Shown: positions 27,126 to 35,931 of the stretch, in pieces
Layout of the letters: each line of letters opens with the position of its first letter
Numbering within the stretch: position 1 is the stretch's first letter
Assembly (NCBI GenBank): GCA_964572825.1
Contig: CAZNGS010000017.1
Coordinates: 1-64,000, forward strand
Reading direction: 5' to 3'
From: CAYVBE01 sp964572825
GTDB lineage: Bacteria; Planctomycetota; Brocadiia; SM23-32
Length of the DNA: 64,000 nucleotides
Notes under the pieces: model-generated
Told to the model about the DNA's origin: nothing
The model's database searches: none
What the model saw: only the letters and a program-made list of their open reading frames with translations
Position numbers and translations under genes: made by a program

Positions 27126-28397
27126 CTATGACTGGTCCATCACTTCGTCCGGATGGCTTATGTGGCCGCTCACGGCGCTGGCGGCGGCCACGGCCGGATT
27201 GCACAGGTAGACCTCGCTGTCCGGGTGCCCCATGCGGGTCCTGAAGTTCCGGTTCGTCGTCGCCAGGGCCCTCTCCCCCGCCGCCAGCACACCCATGTGG
27301 CCGCCCAGGCACGGCCCGCAGGTGGGCGTGGAGACCGCCGCCTCGGCGTCGATGAACACGTCCAGCAGGCCCTCATCCAGCGCCTGGCGGTATATCTGCT
27401 GAGTGGCGGGGAAGACGATCAGCCGCACCGACGGCGCCACCTTCCTGCCCCGCAGCACCTCGGCCGCGGCGCGAAGGTCGCTGATCCGGCCGTTCGTGCA
27501 CGAGCCGATGACCACCTGATCTATCTGAATGTCCCCGAGCTCCTCCACGGGATGGGTGTTGGAAGGCAGGAAAGGAGCCGCCACCTGGGGACTGAGTTCG
27601 CTGACGTCCCATTCGTAGGTCTCCACGTAGATGGCGTCCCGGTCGCTGGCGTAGCGGTGTGCCTCTTGCAGCAGGCGGCCCTCACAGTAGGCGTCGGTGA
27701 CACTGTCCGGCGCGATGATGCCGTTTTTCCCGCCGGCCTCGATGGCCATGTTGCACATGGTCAGCCGGTCGTCCATCGGCAGCGCCTCTATGGCGGGTCC
27801 GCAGAACTCCATGGCCCGGTAGAGCGCGCCGTCCACGCCGATCTGCCCGATGGTGTAAAGGATCAGGTCCTTGCCGCCCACCCAGCGGGGGAGCTCTCCG
27901 CGGAAGGCGAACTTCATCGATTCCGGCACCCGCAGCCACACCTTGCCCGTGGCGAAACAGGCGGCCAGGTCCGTGCTGCCCACGCCGGTCGAGAAGGCGC
28001 CCAACGCGCCGTAGGTGCACGTGTGCGAATCGGCGCCAACGATCAGGTCCCCGGGCCCGACCAGGCCCTGCTCGGGCAGGAGCGCGTGCTCGATGCCCAC
28101 GCGCCCCACTTCGAAGTAGTGCTCGATGTCGTGCCTGCGGGCGAACTCCCGCAACTGCTTGCTCAGCGTGGCCGCCTTGATGTCCTTGTTGGGCGTAAAG
28201 TGGTCGGGAACCAGCGCTATCCGGCTGCGGTCCCAGACGTCCCCAAATCCCGCCTTCTCGAACTCCTCGATGGCAATGGGGGCGGTGATGTCGTTGCCCA
28301 GGCAGAAATCCACCCCCGCCATGATGTATTGGCCGGGCCGGACGGACGCCTCCCCGCAGTGGGCAGCCAGTGTCTTCTCCGTGATCGTCGCACCCAT
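27126..28397 (-). CDS. leuC: 3-isopropylmalate dehydratase large subunit (LeuC/HacA type)
   Basis: 423 residues of the aconitase superfamily, short-chain class. [4Fe-4S] ligands are in SCTNGR near residue 300 and TCGPCLGG near 360. GADSHTCTYGALGAFSTGVGS is the substrate/cluster loop near residue 125. It pairs with LeuD (22393-22881) and is first in the operon. GAGGA precedes the ATG. The short LeuC class also includes homoaconitase and dimethylmalate dehydratase, so the substrate may not be isopropylmalate, particularly given the dehydratase-activase neighbour. Confidence 0.9.
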   Translation of the reverse strand: MGATITEKTLAAHCGEASVRPGQYIMAGVDFCLGNDITAPIAIEEFEKAGFGDVWDRSRIALVPDHFTPNKDIKAATLSKQLREFARRHDIEHYFEVGRVGIEHALLPEQGLVGPGDLIVGADSHTCTYGALGAFSTGVGSTDLAACFATGKVWLRVPESMKFAFRGELPRWVGGKDLILYTIGQIGVDGALYRAMEFCGPAIEALPMDDRLTMCNMAIEAGGKNGIIAPDSVTDAYCEGRLLQEAHRYASDRDAIYVETYEWDVSELSPQVAAPFLPSNTHPVEELGDIQIDQVVIGSCTNGRISDLRAAAEVLRGRKVAPSVRLIVFPATQQIYRQALDEGLLDVFIDAEAAVSTPTCGPCLGGHMGVLAAGERALATTNRNFRTRMGHPDSEVYLCNPAVAAASAVSGHISHPDEVMDQS

Positions 28398-28419
28398 GAA
28401 CGGTCCTCAATGCGGCGTC

Positions 28420-29133
28420 CTAACGGCGGGACACCATCGACAAAAGCAGGATGAACCGCACCAGCATCATGACGGCCATGAAGGCCGACGCCAGGTAGGT
28501 GAGCGCGGCCGCGTCGAGCACTTTCTTGACGTGAGGCCTCTCGGCGGCCGTGATATAGCCGGAGTCCTCCAGTACGGCCAGCGCGCGTCGGCTGGCGTTC
28601 AACTCGACCGGTATGGTCATGACGGTGAACACCGTGGCTCCGGCAAACAGGAAGATCCCCACCTTGGCGATCAGCATCGACCACCCGCCGCCCATGAACA
28701 CGGTCAGCAGCAGTCCCACCACGAACAGTATCGGGCCCAGGTTGCTGCCGAACGCGGCCACCGGCCAGATGCCCTGGCGCAGCTTGAGGGGCACGTATCC
28801 GCGGGCATCCTGCAGGGCGTGGCCCGTCTCGTGAGCCGCCACCCCCACGGCCGCCAGGGAGGGCGAGTCGTGCACCGACTCGCTGAGCTTCAGCTCCCCC
28901 GAGCGCGGATCGTAGTGGTCGCTCAGGTGACCGGACGTCCGGGACACCGAAACATTCGCCAGACCGCTCCGCCGCAGTATGTCCCGCGCGACCTCGGCTC
29001 CGGTGACGCCCGAGGAGGCCCGGCGGTTCGAGTACTCCTTGAACGTGGACTTCACCTTCGTGCGGGCATACAGGGCCAGCAGCAGAGGCGGCACCAGCAG
29101 CAGAAACGTCCAGTCCATCAGGTAGAAGGGCAT
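28420..29133 (-). CDS. YugP-type zinc membrane metalloprotease
   Basis: 237 residues. An N-terminal membrane helix (residues 7-22) is followed by a cytoplasmic stretch with the zinc motif HETGH at residues 101-105. Two or three further helices follow (GSNLGPILFVVGLLLTVFM, IGIFLFAGATVFTV-like, and the C-terminal MAVMMLVRFILLL). This matches the PF04298/YugP neutral zinc peptidase family of the inner membrane, of poorly known substrate. The EL(N)ASRRAL segment near residue 180 probably supplies the third ligand. It is upstream of leuC on the same strand, 22 bases away, and could be co-transcribed. Confidence 0.88.
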   Translation of the reverse strand: MPFYLMDWTFLLLVPPLLLALYARTKVKSTFKEYSNRRASSGVTGAEVARDILRRSGLANVSVSRTSGHLSDHYDPRSGELKLSESVHDSPSLAAVGVAAHETGHALQDARGYVPLKLRQGIWPVAAFGSNLGPILFVVGLLLTVFMGGGWSMLIAKVGIFLFAGATVFTVMTIPVELNASRRALAVLEDSGYITAAERPHVKKVLDAAALTYLASAFMAVMMLVRFILLLSMVSRR

Positions 29134-29538
29134 CGGTATTTGTCCTCTTGAGCTTATGGAGTGTAAGCTTTACGGTAACAGCATTTTACGAAGCCTGGCC
29201 CGCAACGTCGCCCGCGCAAACCACGGAAATTCATTATAGCAAAGCTCCCCGTCAGTTCAACGCTTCAATGGCTCTGAGGCGCTATTGCAGAACCCCATCC
29301 CGGCTTCGGGCGGCTGCGAGCGCCGATGGCTGGGGCGGGCTGCATCGACGATGCTCCGCACCCGTATCGCCTGCTTTGCCCTCCTTGCCCCCGGCGCTCT
29401 CGTGCGGCCTCGGGCCGACGGAGCGGGCTCTGCAACAGCGCCCGAGAGACTGATCCTCGAACCCGGACCCGTCGCGGACGGTCGCGAAACCCGGGATCGC
29501 ACGTCCCGATCGGGACGCCGTTTCGATCTGCCGGGGTG
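29134..29538. other. Intergenic stretch with a possible signal-peptide remnant
   Basis: About 400 bases. A plus-strand ATG at 29350 opens a frame with a signal-peptide-like start (MLRTRIACFALLAPGAL) and then PERLILEPGPVADGR, but it runs into the antisense of the lipoprotein gene without a recognisable fold. It may be the decayed 5' end of a secreted-protein gene. Nothing else is visible. Confidence 0.25.
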
Positions 29539-30084
29539 CTATTCATCGCAGTGTCCACGCACTTCGTCGGCGCTTGCCGGCGGGTGCTTCGGCAGCTCGC
29601 GCATCAACCCCTGGGTCCTCTCGTCCGGGTTCCAGACGGCCGCCATCTGCTCCGTCACGTCCACCACCCGCACGCCCGGCCCTGCGTGGTGCACGCCGGT
29701 CACGATGGCGTCCACCGGGGCACATCGCACGACCTCCGGCAGCTCATCGGCCATTTTCTCCAGGATGTCGGGGATGGGGGCGTCGCCGAAAACCTGCCGG
29801 TGCATCCGGTCCTGTCCCTCCCGGCCCCAGATTTCCAGTTCGGCCATCCGTTCCCGGTCGCCGGCCTCTTTGGCCCGTCGGTATGCGGCCATCTTCGACT
29901 CGACCTCCGCGTCGTGCTGCTCGGACCTGCCGTAGGCCAGCGCCACCACGCGGGAGTTGAACACGCCCAACCGGAACTGCCCGCCACGGCCGGCCGTCGG
30001 CTGCGAACCGCAGCCTATCGTGCAGATCAGCAGTCCCGTCACGGCCGCCACCCAGAGCGTCCGTACGCTGTTCTGAATGAACAT
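29539..30084 (-). CDS. Putative lipoprotein, family not recognised
   Basis: 181 residues. A signal sequence ends in a lipobox-like TIGC (Cys25), so it should be exported and lipid-anchored. The mature part begins with a beta strand (FRLGVFNSRVVALAYGRS) and continues through a charged helix (KMAAYRRAKEAGDRERMAELEIWG) to a C-terminal half with IVTGVHHAGPGVRVVDVTEQM. GGGAGG lies about 9 bases upstream of the ATG. No operon partner is clear; TetR is the next gene upstream on the same strand, 162 bases away. Confidence 0.7.
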   Translation of the reverse strand: MFIQNSVRTLWVAAVTGLLICTIGCGSQPTAGRGGQFRLGVFNSRVVALAYGRSEQHDAEVESKMAAYRRAKEAGDRERMAELEIWGREGQDRMHRQVFGDAPIPDILEKMADELPEVVRCAPVDAIVTGVHHAGPGVRVVDVTEQMAAVWNPDERTQGLMRELPKHPPASADEVRGHCDE

Positions 30085-30246
30085 CTGCTCTGCCTCCCGG
30101 GCCCGGCCGCGCCCGGTGCCTCGTGCTCGTGCCTACCGCATCGCCGGGGACCTGCCAGGCGCATCACCCGCCGCAAGGCCCTGTAATTAGAGCTCGGATG
30201 AAGTCTATTCATTACAGAGGCAAAAAAACAAATGTCACGGCCTCTT

Positions 30247-30876
30247 TCAGCCTTCCGGCAGCAGGGCGTCCAGCAGCAGTCGTTTCGCTGCCCGCGCGAC
30301 GCGGTCGAACCGCTGCGGCCCCGCGTGGCGGAAGTAGAAGACCGTCCCGGCCAGCATGCTCCAGACGGCATCCACAGTGTCCTGCAGGTCGCCGCTCCGC
30401 CGGTCGGCCCCGACCTCCTCCAGCAGGCGGGCGGCCACGGCCTTGCAGGCGGTCTCCCGGGCCTGGAGTCGTTCGACCTGGTCGTCCTGAAGCGGGCTCC
30501 TGTCGGTCCGAGAACGCTCGTTGCGCAGCACGAAGAAGATGACGTCGAAATACTCGGGATAGTCCCTGGCGAAGCCCAGAAAGGCATCCGCCAGCCCTTC
30601 GGCCCGTTCGCGCGGACGCGCAGTCCGGTTCAGCTCGGTCGCCAGTCTCTCCAGCAGCAGGTCGTAGCCCTCGAACAAAAGCTCCGCATAGAGGGCGCTC
30701 TTGCTCTCGAAATACAGATAGATGGTACCCGGCGCGAGCTGTGCCGCCTCCGCCACCTCCGGCACCGTTGTGGCGGAGTAGCCGCGCTCCCAGAACAGCC
30801 CGCGCGCGGCGTCCAGAATCTGGCGCCGTCGCAGCCGTTTCCCGCGCTCCCGGCCGTGCTGCGTTGCCGACTTCAC
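30247..30876 (-). CDS. TetR family transcriptional regulator
   Basis: 209 residues. The N-terminal HTH is clear: ILDAARGLFWERGYSATTVPEV followed by APGTIYLYFESKSALYAEL (residues about 19-65). The C-terminal ligand domain is helical. I choose GTG 30876 as the start. It has GGGGGA 5 bases upstream, and a consensus promoter places transcription start near 30899, inside or downstream of the alternative ATG at 30903, which also has no ribosome site. A palindrome overlapping the promoter suggests autorepression. The divergent aldo/keto reductase is a possible target. The ligand is unknown. Confidence 0.85.
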   Translation of the reverse strand: MKSATQHGRERGKRLRRRQILDAARGLFWERGYSATTVPEVAEAAQLAPGTIYLYFESKSALYAELLFEGYDLLLERLATELNRTARPRERAEGLADAFLGFARDYPEYFDVIFFVLRNERSRTDRSPLQDDQVERLQARETACKAVAARLLEEVGADRRSGDLQDTVDAVWSMLAGTVFYFRHAGPQRFDRVARAAKRLLLDALLPEG

Positions 30877-30892
30877 GGCATCCCCCCGAAGT

Positions 30893-30907
30893 ATGAACGC
30901 CATTCAT
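30893..30907. promoter_or_regulatory. TetR-type operator palindrome
   Basis: ATGAA-CGCCA-TTCAT, a 15-base palindrome with perfect 5-base arms. It overlaps the -10 box and the start of transcription of the TetR gene, the usual place for an autoregulatory TetR site. Confidence 0.5.
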
Positions 30908-30934
30908 TCTACCGGGTCAAAGTTGCCCTGTCAA
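30906..30934 (-). promoter_or_regulatory. Sigma70 promoter of the TetR gene
   Basis: On the minus strand TTGACA (30929-30934) and TAGAAT (30906-30911) are exactly 17 bases apart: full consensus at -35 and 5 of 6 at -10. It decides the start codon of the TetR gene. Confidence 0.7.
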
Positions 30935-31007
30935 CCTCTTTTTGCCGCAGGTCATCCGCGGTTCTCCCGCCTGCCCCCGTGGCAGGTCCGCCAGGTCCGT
31001 TTCAGCT

Positions 31008-31024
31008 TCAGCTCGACTTTCGAC
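31008..31024 (+). repeat. Repeat X, short core copy
   Basis: 17 bases (TCAGCTCGACTTTCGAC) identical to the core of repeat X copy 1 (reverse strand of 74-90). Similarity stops after the core. Confidence 0.45.
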
Positions 31025-31084
31025 GACGCAAGAGAAAGCCCCGCTGATATATAGCGTCAGCGCCGGAGGATGAGGCCCGGCGCC

Positions 31085-31110
31085 GACCCTCCTTCGGCGG
31101 GCAGGCGCCG
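31085..31110 (-). repeat. Repeat Y, inverted copy
   Basis: 26 bases identical, in reverse complement, to 15292-15317. It lies about 60 bases from the repeat X core in the TetR/aldo-keto reductase gap. Confidence 0.55.
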
Positions 31111-31139
31111 AAGTCACCCCGCCTAATGGGGGGGGGTAT

Positions 31140-31290
31140 TTGCTGGTTCTTTGGCAAGAGGCGGTGGAGGAAACGGCCGATCCTCTGCGGGCGCTCGTCG
31201 AGCAGATGCTGCGGCTGCCGCTGGGGGAGGAGATGACGGAGTTCCTCCGGGCTGCGCCGCAGGCTGCCCTATGTGGCTCAGCCGCCCTGC
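31140..31290 (+). pseudogene. Possible IS256-type transposase N-terminal remnant
   Basis: A short frame encodes DPLRALVEQMLRLPLGEEMTEFLRAAPQAA, close in pattern to the conserved N-terminal helix of IS256-family (Mutator) transposases, where an xEMTEFLGA-like word is typical. The frame then loses any similarity and no DDE domain is present. The call rests on memory of the family and one short motif. Confidence 0.3.
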
Positions 31291-31446
31291 ACGCTCTTCG
31301 GGATGAGGTGGGAAACGGTCCGGGGAACTTGCAGCATCGGCCTTCCTCGCGTAACCTTGAAAGGATGGGGCGCAGATGGCCGGCAGTTCCTTTTGCTCAA
31401 CACCGGCCGGCCCCTTTCCTGCTTGAATCTGATGCGAGGGACGCTC

Positions 31447-33441
31447 ATGCAGTACGCGACGCTGGGCAAGACGGGACTGAAGGTGTCACGGCTGGGCTTC
31501 GGATGCATGCGTCTGCCCATGAAGTCGAAGGGCCAGGTGGACCGCGAGAAGGCCATTCCCATGCTGAGGCGCGCCGTCGATCTGGGCATCAATTACTTCG
31601 ACACGGCCGTGGGGTACTGCGGAGGCGACAGCCAGCGCGTGCTCGGCGAGGCCATGGAGGACATCCGCGACCAGGTCGTCCTGTCCACCAAGAACCATCA
31701 CTACGACAAAGACGACAAGGACGGATGGTGGAAGAACCTGGAGGACTCCCTGGAGCGGCTGCGCACGGATTACATCGACGTCTACAACTTCCACGGCATG
31801 AACTACGAACGCTTTGAGAAGGCCGTGGCGGGCGACGACGGCCTCTACCAGGAGATGCTTAAGGCCAGGGAGCAAGGCCTGATCCGGCATATATGCCACT
31901 CCTTCCACGGATCGCTGGAGAGCCTGAAAGAATGTGTGGACACCGGCTTGTTCGAGTCGGTCACCTGCCAGTACAACCTGCTGGACCGCCACCTGGAGGA
32001 GGGAATCGCCTACGCGGCGGAACACGACATGGGCGTGGTGATCATGGGGCCGGTCGGGGGCGGCCGGCTGGGTTATCCCAGCGAGCGCGCCCGGGAACTG
32101 GTCGGGGACGTGAAGAGCACCCCTGAGCTGGCGCTGCGCTTCGTGCTGTCCAACCCGAACGTCACGGTGGCCCTCTCCGGCATGTCCGCCATGGAGCATC
32201 TGGAAGAGAACGCGGACACGGTGTCACGGGCGGGCGAGCTGACCCAGGAGGACCAGGACCGGATAAAGGACGCCATCGAGGAGCGCAAGAAGCTGGCCGG
32301 CCTCTACTGCACCGGCTGCAATTACTGCATGCCCTGCCCCGAGGGCGTGGATATTCCGGCGAACTTCGAGATACTCAACCTGGAGCGGGTGTTCGGCCTG
32401 ACCGAGCAGGCCCGCTCCCGCTACGAGTCGCTGCCCGGCAAGGCCGCCCTGTGCCGGCTGTGCGGCAAATGCATCGAGCCCTGCCCGCAGGACCTGGACA
32501 TACCCGACCGGCTGGCGGAGGCGGTGCAGGCGCTGGACAAGCGCGCCGGCACTGTGGACGGCTGGCTGGAGCTGAACGGCGGCGAATACGATCCGGAGGA
32601 CGACCTGCTGCGTCTGAAGGCCCGCTACTACCTGAAGAACTTCTCGGATGAAGACCGCGAGGCGACCGTCCGGTTCCGGCCGCACGCCGAAGACCAGGTC
32701 TGGCCCGAGGCCGTGGACTCCCGCAAGCTGAAGCCCTATGCCCGACGCCACGAGGATGTCGAGGTGCGCGTGCGCCCGCCGGTGGAGACGCTCAGCCTGG
32801 ACGCGCTGGTCAGCTACGACGGCACCGAGAGGCTGGAGCACTTCCACCACGTGGCCGCTGCCGCGCGCCGGGCCGACGGTTACGAACTGGACCCGGCGAA
32901 GCGTCCCATCGACAGCCTGCACGTGCCCTCTCCGATGCATCCCTTGCTGGCCTCGAACGAGATGGTCGAGGGGCATAGCTTCGACTTCTCCACGGCGTGG
33001 GACGAGGAGAATCTCTACGTCTGGGCGGATGTGGAGGATGACCTGGTGCGGCCGGCGGAGGACGACAACACCCGGGGAGCGGACGGGCTGCGCATCTTCC
33101 TGGATGGCCGGGAACCGCGCGAGATCGGCACGGGGCGTTACACGGACGGGGTGACCCACGTGACCATCTGCCCCACGACCGATGGCGAACCTGCGGTCGA
33201 TGTCCGCGGCGAAGGCGAAGTAGAGGTGCGGATGGCCCGGTCCGGGACCGGCTACCGCGTGGACTGCGCCATCCCGTGGCGGATGTTCTCCCAGGTGGAA
33301 GGCGTGCCCGACGTCATCGGCTTCGACCTGAGCCTGAGCAGCCACGACGAGGAAGGCGAGCGCAACCTGCGGCTGAGCTGGACCGGGCGCGGACGCCAGA
33401 GGAGGAATCCGGGAGCGTTCGGCCGGCTTATCATGTGCTGA
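31447..33441 (+). CDS. Aldo/keto reductase fused to ferredoxin and carbohydrate-binding-like domains
   Basis: 664 residues in three parts. Residues 1-275 are an aldo/keto reductase barrel (YFDTAVGYCGGDSQ, STKNHHY, YNFHGMNYE). Residues 280-370 carry two cluster motifs typical of AKR-ferredoxin proteins: CTGCNYCMPCPEGVDIP and CRLCGKCIEPCPQDLDIP. Residues about 440-664 form a beta-rich domain (DFSTAWDEENLYVWADVEDD, DGLRIFLDGREP, YRVDCAIPWRMF) resembling family 9 carbohydrate-binding modules. The ATG at 31447 has GAGGG 6 bases upstream. No signal peptide is seen, so a sugar-binding-like domain is fused to a cytoplasmic redox enzyme. It diverges from the TetR gene, which may control it. Confidence 0.8.
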   Translation: MQYATLGKTGLKVSRLGFGCMRLPMKSKGQVDREKAIPMLRRAVDLGINYFDTAVGYCGGDSQRVLGEAMEDIRDQVVLSTKNHHYDKDDKDGWWKNLEDSLERLRTDYIDVYNFHGMNYERFEKAVAGDDGLYQEMLKAREQGLIRHICHSFHGSLESLKECVDTGLFESVTCQYNLLDRHLEEGIAYAAEHDMGVVIMGPVGGGRLGYPSERARELVGDVKSTPELALRFVLSNPNVTVALSGMSAMEHLEENADTVSRAGELTQEDQDRIKDAIEERKKLAGLYCTGCNYCMPCPEGVDIPANFEILNLERVFGLTEQARSRYESLPGKAALCRLCGKCIEPCPQDLDIPDRLAEAVQALDKRAGTVDGWLELNGGEYDPEDDLLRLKARYYLKNFSDEDREATVRFRPHAEDQVWPEAVDSRKLKPYARRHEDVEVRVRPPVETLSLDALVSYDGTERLEHFHHVAAAARRADGYELDPAKRPIDSLHVPSPMHPLLASNEMVEGHSFDFSTAWDEENLYVWADVEDDLVRPAEDDNTRGADGLRIFLDGREPREIGTGRYTDGVTHVTICPTTDGEPAVDVRGEGEVEVRMARSGTGYRVDCAIPWRMFSQVEGVPDVIGFDLSLSSHDEEGERNLRLSWTGRGRQRRNPGAFGRLIMC

Positions 33442-33507
33442 GGCGCTGTCGGCGCCGCCGGTCGCGCGGGCGTGTGCTGGCCCGTTCATGACGTGGAGGG
33501 ACCCTTG

Positions 33508-34389
33508 ATGGCCGCGCTGCCAGTCGGGCTGGGGGGCTTTATCCTGTTCTGGCTGTTCATGTTCGGCAGCGCGGTCGGCAGCTTCCTGAACGTGGTCATC
33601 TACCGCCTGCCTCGAGGGATGAGCGTGGGGCAGCCGCGGCGATCGTTCTGCCCGCAGTGCGAGCACCAGATACGCTGGCACGACAACATCCCCATCCTCA
33701 GCTTTCTCCTTCTGGGGGGGCGCTGCCGGGACTGCGGCGCCGCGATATCCTGGCGCTATCCCCTCGTGGAGGGCATCACGGGCCTGCTCTTCGCCCTTAT
33801 TTATCTGCGGCAGGGCATCCAGGGCAGGGCGGACGTGGGGGAGCTGATGATCATGATCATGCTGGGCTGCCTGCTGATCGTGGCCAGCGCGGTGGACATG
33901 GACTGGCTGATCATCCCGGACGAGATATCCCTGTTCGGCCTGGTGGGCGGGCTGCTGGCAGGGCTGCTGATGCCGCACATCCACGTCGGCCCGGCCAGCT
34001 ACCAGACCTTCGAGAGACTGACCGGACTGTGGCATCTGGACGGCCTTATCGGGTCCGCCATCGGAGCCGTGGCCGGCGGGGCAATGGTGCTGTTCTTCGC
34101 GGTCGCAGGGGCACTGGTGTTCCGGCGCGAAGCAATGGGGATAGGGGATGCAAAGCTGATGGCCGTGGTGGGGGCCTTCCTGGGATGGAAAGTGGCACTG
34201 GCGGCGTTCTTCCTGGCTCCGTTCGTGGGGCTGGCGTATGGCCTGCCCCTGCTCGTCCTGCGCGGCAAGCATGTCATGCCCTACGGGCCGTTCCTCAGCA
34301 TCGGCGCCTTGCTGGCCATGTTGTTCCGCGCCGAACTGTGCGGCTTCCTGGAGCCCTTCGAATACGCCGTCACCCAGCTTGTGGGCTGA
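33508..34389 (+). CDS. Type IV prepilin peptidase (A24)
   Basis: 293 residues. A first membrane helix is followed by VIYRLPRG and two CxxC pairs (CPQCEH, CRDCGA) that bind zinc in the N-methyltransferase domain. The two catalytic aspartates are in DMDWLIIPDE near residue 132 and in GIGDAKLMA near residue 212. Several further membrane helices follow. It cuts and N-methylates type IV pilin or pseudopilin leaders at the inner membrane. GGAGGG precedes the ATG at 33508. It lies 66 bases after the AKR fusion and converges with the M48 gene. Confidence 0.92.
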   Translation: MAALPVGLGGFILFWLFMFGSAVGSFLNVVIYRLPRGMSVGQPRRSFCPQCEHQIRWHDNIPILSFLLLGGRCRDCGAAISWRYPLVEGITGLLFALIYLRQGIQGRADVGELMIMIMLGCLLIVASAVDMDWLIIPDEISLFGLVGGLLAGLLMPHIHVGPASYQTFERLTGLWHLDGLIGSAIGAVAGGAMVLFFAVAGALVFRREAMGIGDAKLMAVVGAFLGWKVALAAFFLAPFVGLAYGLPLLVLRGKHVMPYGPFLSIGALLAMLFRAELCGFLEPFEYAVTQLVG

Positions 34390-34414
34390 CGCTGCTTCGT
34401 CCCGTGCGGGCGGT

Positions 34415-35767
34415 TTACCACAGGCGGAAGACCTGCGGCCGCAGGATGATCAGGCGCAGGAGGGCGGCCAGGGCCAGGGCGCCGACCGTCCATTTGAGCG
34501 CGCTGATCCTGCGCTGGAATTTCCGCGCCAGCTCCGGCCGATCCAGAAGGCGCCGCAGGAACCGCATGCGCCGGTCGATGCTGAAGTGCCGCCAGAACGA
34601 GACCCTGCGGGGCCGGCGACTGAGTGAGCCCAGCTTGCTCAGCGCGGTCAGGAACGCCTCCGGACGAGCGGAGGCCCGGAAACTGAACAGGTCCGCCTCC
34701 TGCTCCATCCGGCGGGAGACGAATCCGAAGCCGAGGCCCCAGTAGATGGCGGCGAACACGAGCAGGACCACGGCCTGAGGGAACGTCATCTCAAGCGCCA
34801 GTATGGTGTTCAGCGGATCAACCAGACCCGCCGCGGCCAGAAGGTCCACCAGCGTGACGTAAAAGCACAAGAATGCGGCGGCGAACAGCAGGTAGAAGGG
34901 CAGATGGTGGCGCGCCACGTGGCCTATCTCGTGGGCGAAGACGGACTCGATCTCCTCGTCCGTGAAATGCTCGAGGAGGGCGTCCGTCAGCAGCACGTAG
35001 CGCACCAGGGGAGTCGGCCCCACCACGCCCGCGTTGGCCAGATGACGGTGCGTGTGCCACACCAGTATGTCGCGGCAGCGGAAATCGTGTCGCTCGCAGA
35101 GCGTCTCCAGCCTGTCGCGCAGGTCCCCCTGTGGCAGCCGGGACGTGGCCCAGATCAGTCTCAGCAGCGACGGGCTGAACACCACCAGCAGGATCAGCAG
35201 TCCCCCCGTTGCCACGCCGTCTGCCACCGGCGCGGCCGTGGAATTGTAGAAGACGGCGTGGGTCAGGTCGGTCACCAGCACCAGCGCCAGCCAGGGCGCC
35301 AGCACGATGCCCAGCTCCACGCGGGCCCGCAGCCACAGGTATTGCCCGGCGCCAAGGGGCGCGCGGCGGCGGTGCGACTCGAAGCGGTATTCGGCGGCCA
35401 TCAGCGCCAGTGCCATGATCAGCACCGGCAGCAGGAGCAGCAGTTCGTCCAACAGGACCGCCCACCGGTGAAAGCCCAGCAGGCGCTCCGGCACCGTCGG
35501 CCAGTGCAGCACAAAGGTGCCGGCCACCATCAGGCTCACCATCATGCCCTTGAGGAAAGCAAAGACCCGGCCGGCCATTCGGCGCACCGCCCGCCGCTCC
35601 GAACCGGCCAGGCGAAGGGCCAGGCTGCTGCTGGCCAGGCACACCACGACGTGAAACAGCACCAGCCCGCTCATCCCGGCAACCGCAAACGAGAGGGGCA
35701 GCGCCGCCACGCCGTCGGGCAGGGGGACATACACGATGAGCATGCACAGCAGAAAGGGCAGCAGCAT
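34415..35767 (-). CDS. M48 family zinc metalloprotease, membrane-bound
   Basis: 450 residues. Several hydrophobic helices occupy the N-terminal half. The zinc motif is HEIGH near residue 280 (VFAHEIGHVARHH), and RRMEQEADLFSFRAS near residue 355 supplies the Glu third ligand. This is the Ste24/HtpX-like M48 layout, acting in membrane-protein quality control or processing. A further hydrophobic helix is at the C-terminus. It is divergent from the ADP-ribosylglycohydrolase gene. Confidence 0.87.
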   Translation of the reverse strand: MLLPFLLCMLIVYVPLPDGVAALPLSFAVAGMSGLVLFHVVVCLASSSLALRLAGSERRAVRRMAGRVFAFLKGMMVSLMVAGTFVLHWPTVPERLLGFHRWAVLLDELLLLLPVLIMALALMAAEYRFESHRRRAPLGAGQYLWLRARVELGIVLAPWLALVLVTDLTHAVFYNSTAAPVADGVATGGLLILLVVFSPSLLRLIWATSRLPQGDLRDRLETLCERHDFRCRDILVWHTHRHLANAGVVGPTPLVRYVLLTDALLEHFTDEEIESVFAHEIGHVARHHLPFYLLFAAAFLCFYVTLVDLLAAAGLVDPLNTILALEMTFPQAVVLLVFAAIYWGLGFGFVSRRMEQEADLFSFRASARPEAFLTALSKLGSLSRRPRRVSFWRHFSIDRRMRFLRRLLDRPELARKFQRRISALKWTVGALALAALLRLIILRPQVFRLW

Positions 35768-35931
35768 GTGAGCCAGTTTCTCAACAGAGGGAAGCGCACG
35801 GACCGGCCGACGGATGGCCCATTGTACGGGGGCTGCGAGTCACCTGCAACACAGCCAGCGCCGTTGAAGGCCGCCGCCTTTTGTGGTACCAATTACCTGC
35901 ATCCTCTGCCCTTTACCTGCAGGAGAACGCC

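Noticed and set aside
29326..30186. 286-codon plus-strand frame
   Set aside because: Mostly antisense to the lipoprotein, with Arg/Pro-rich shadow composition.
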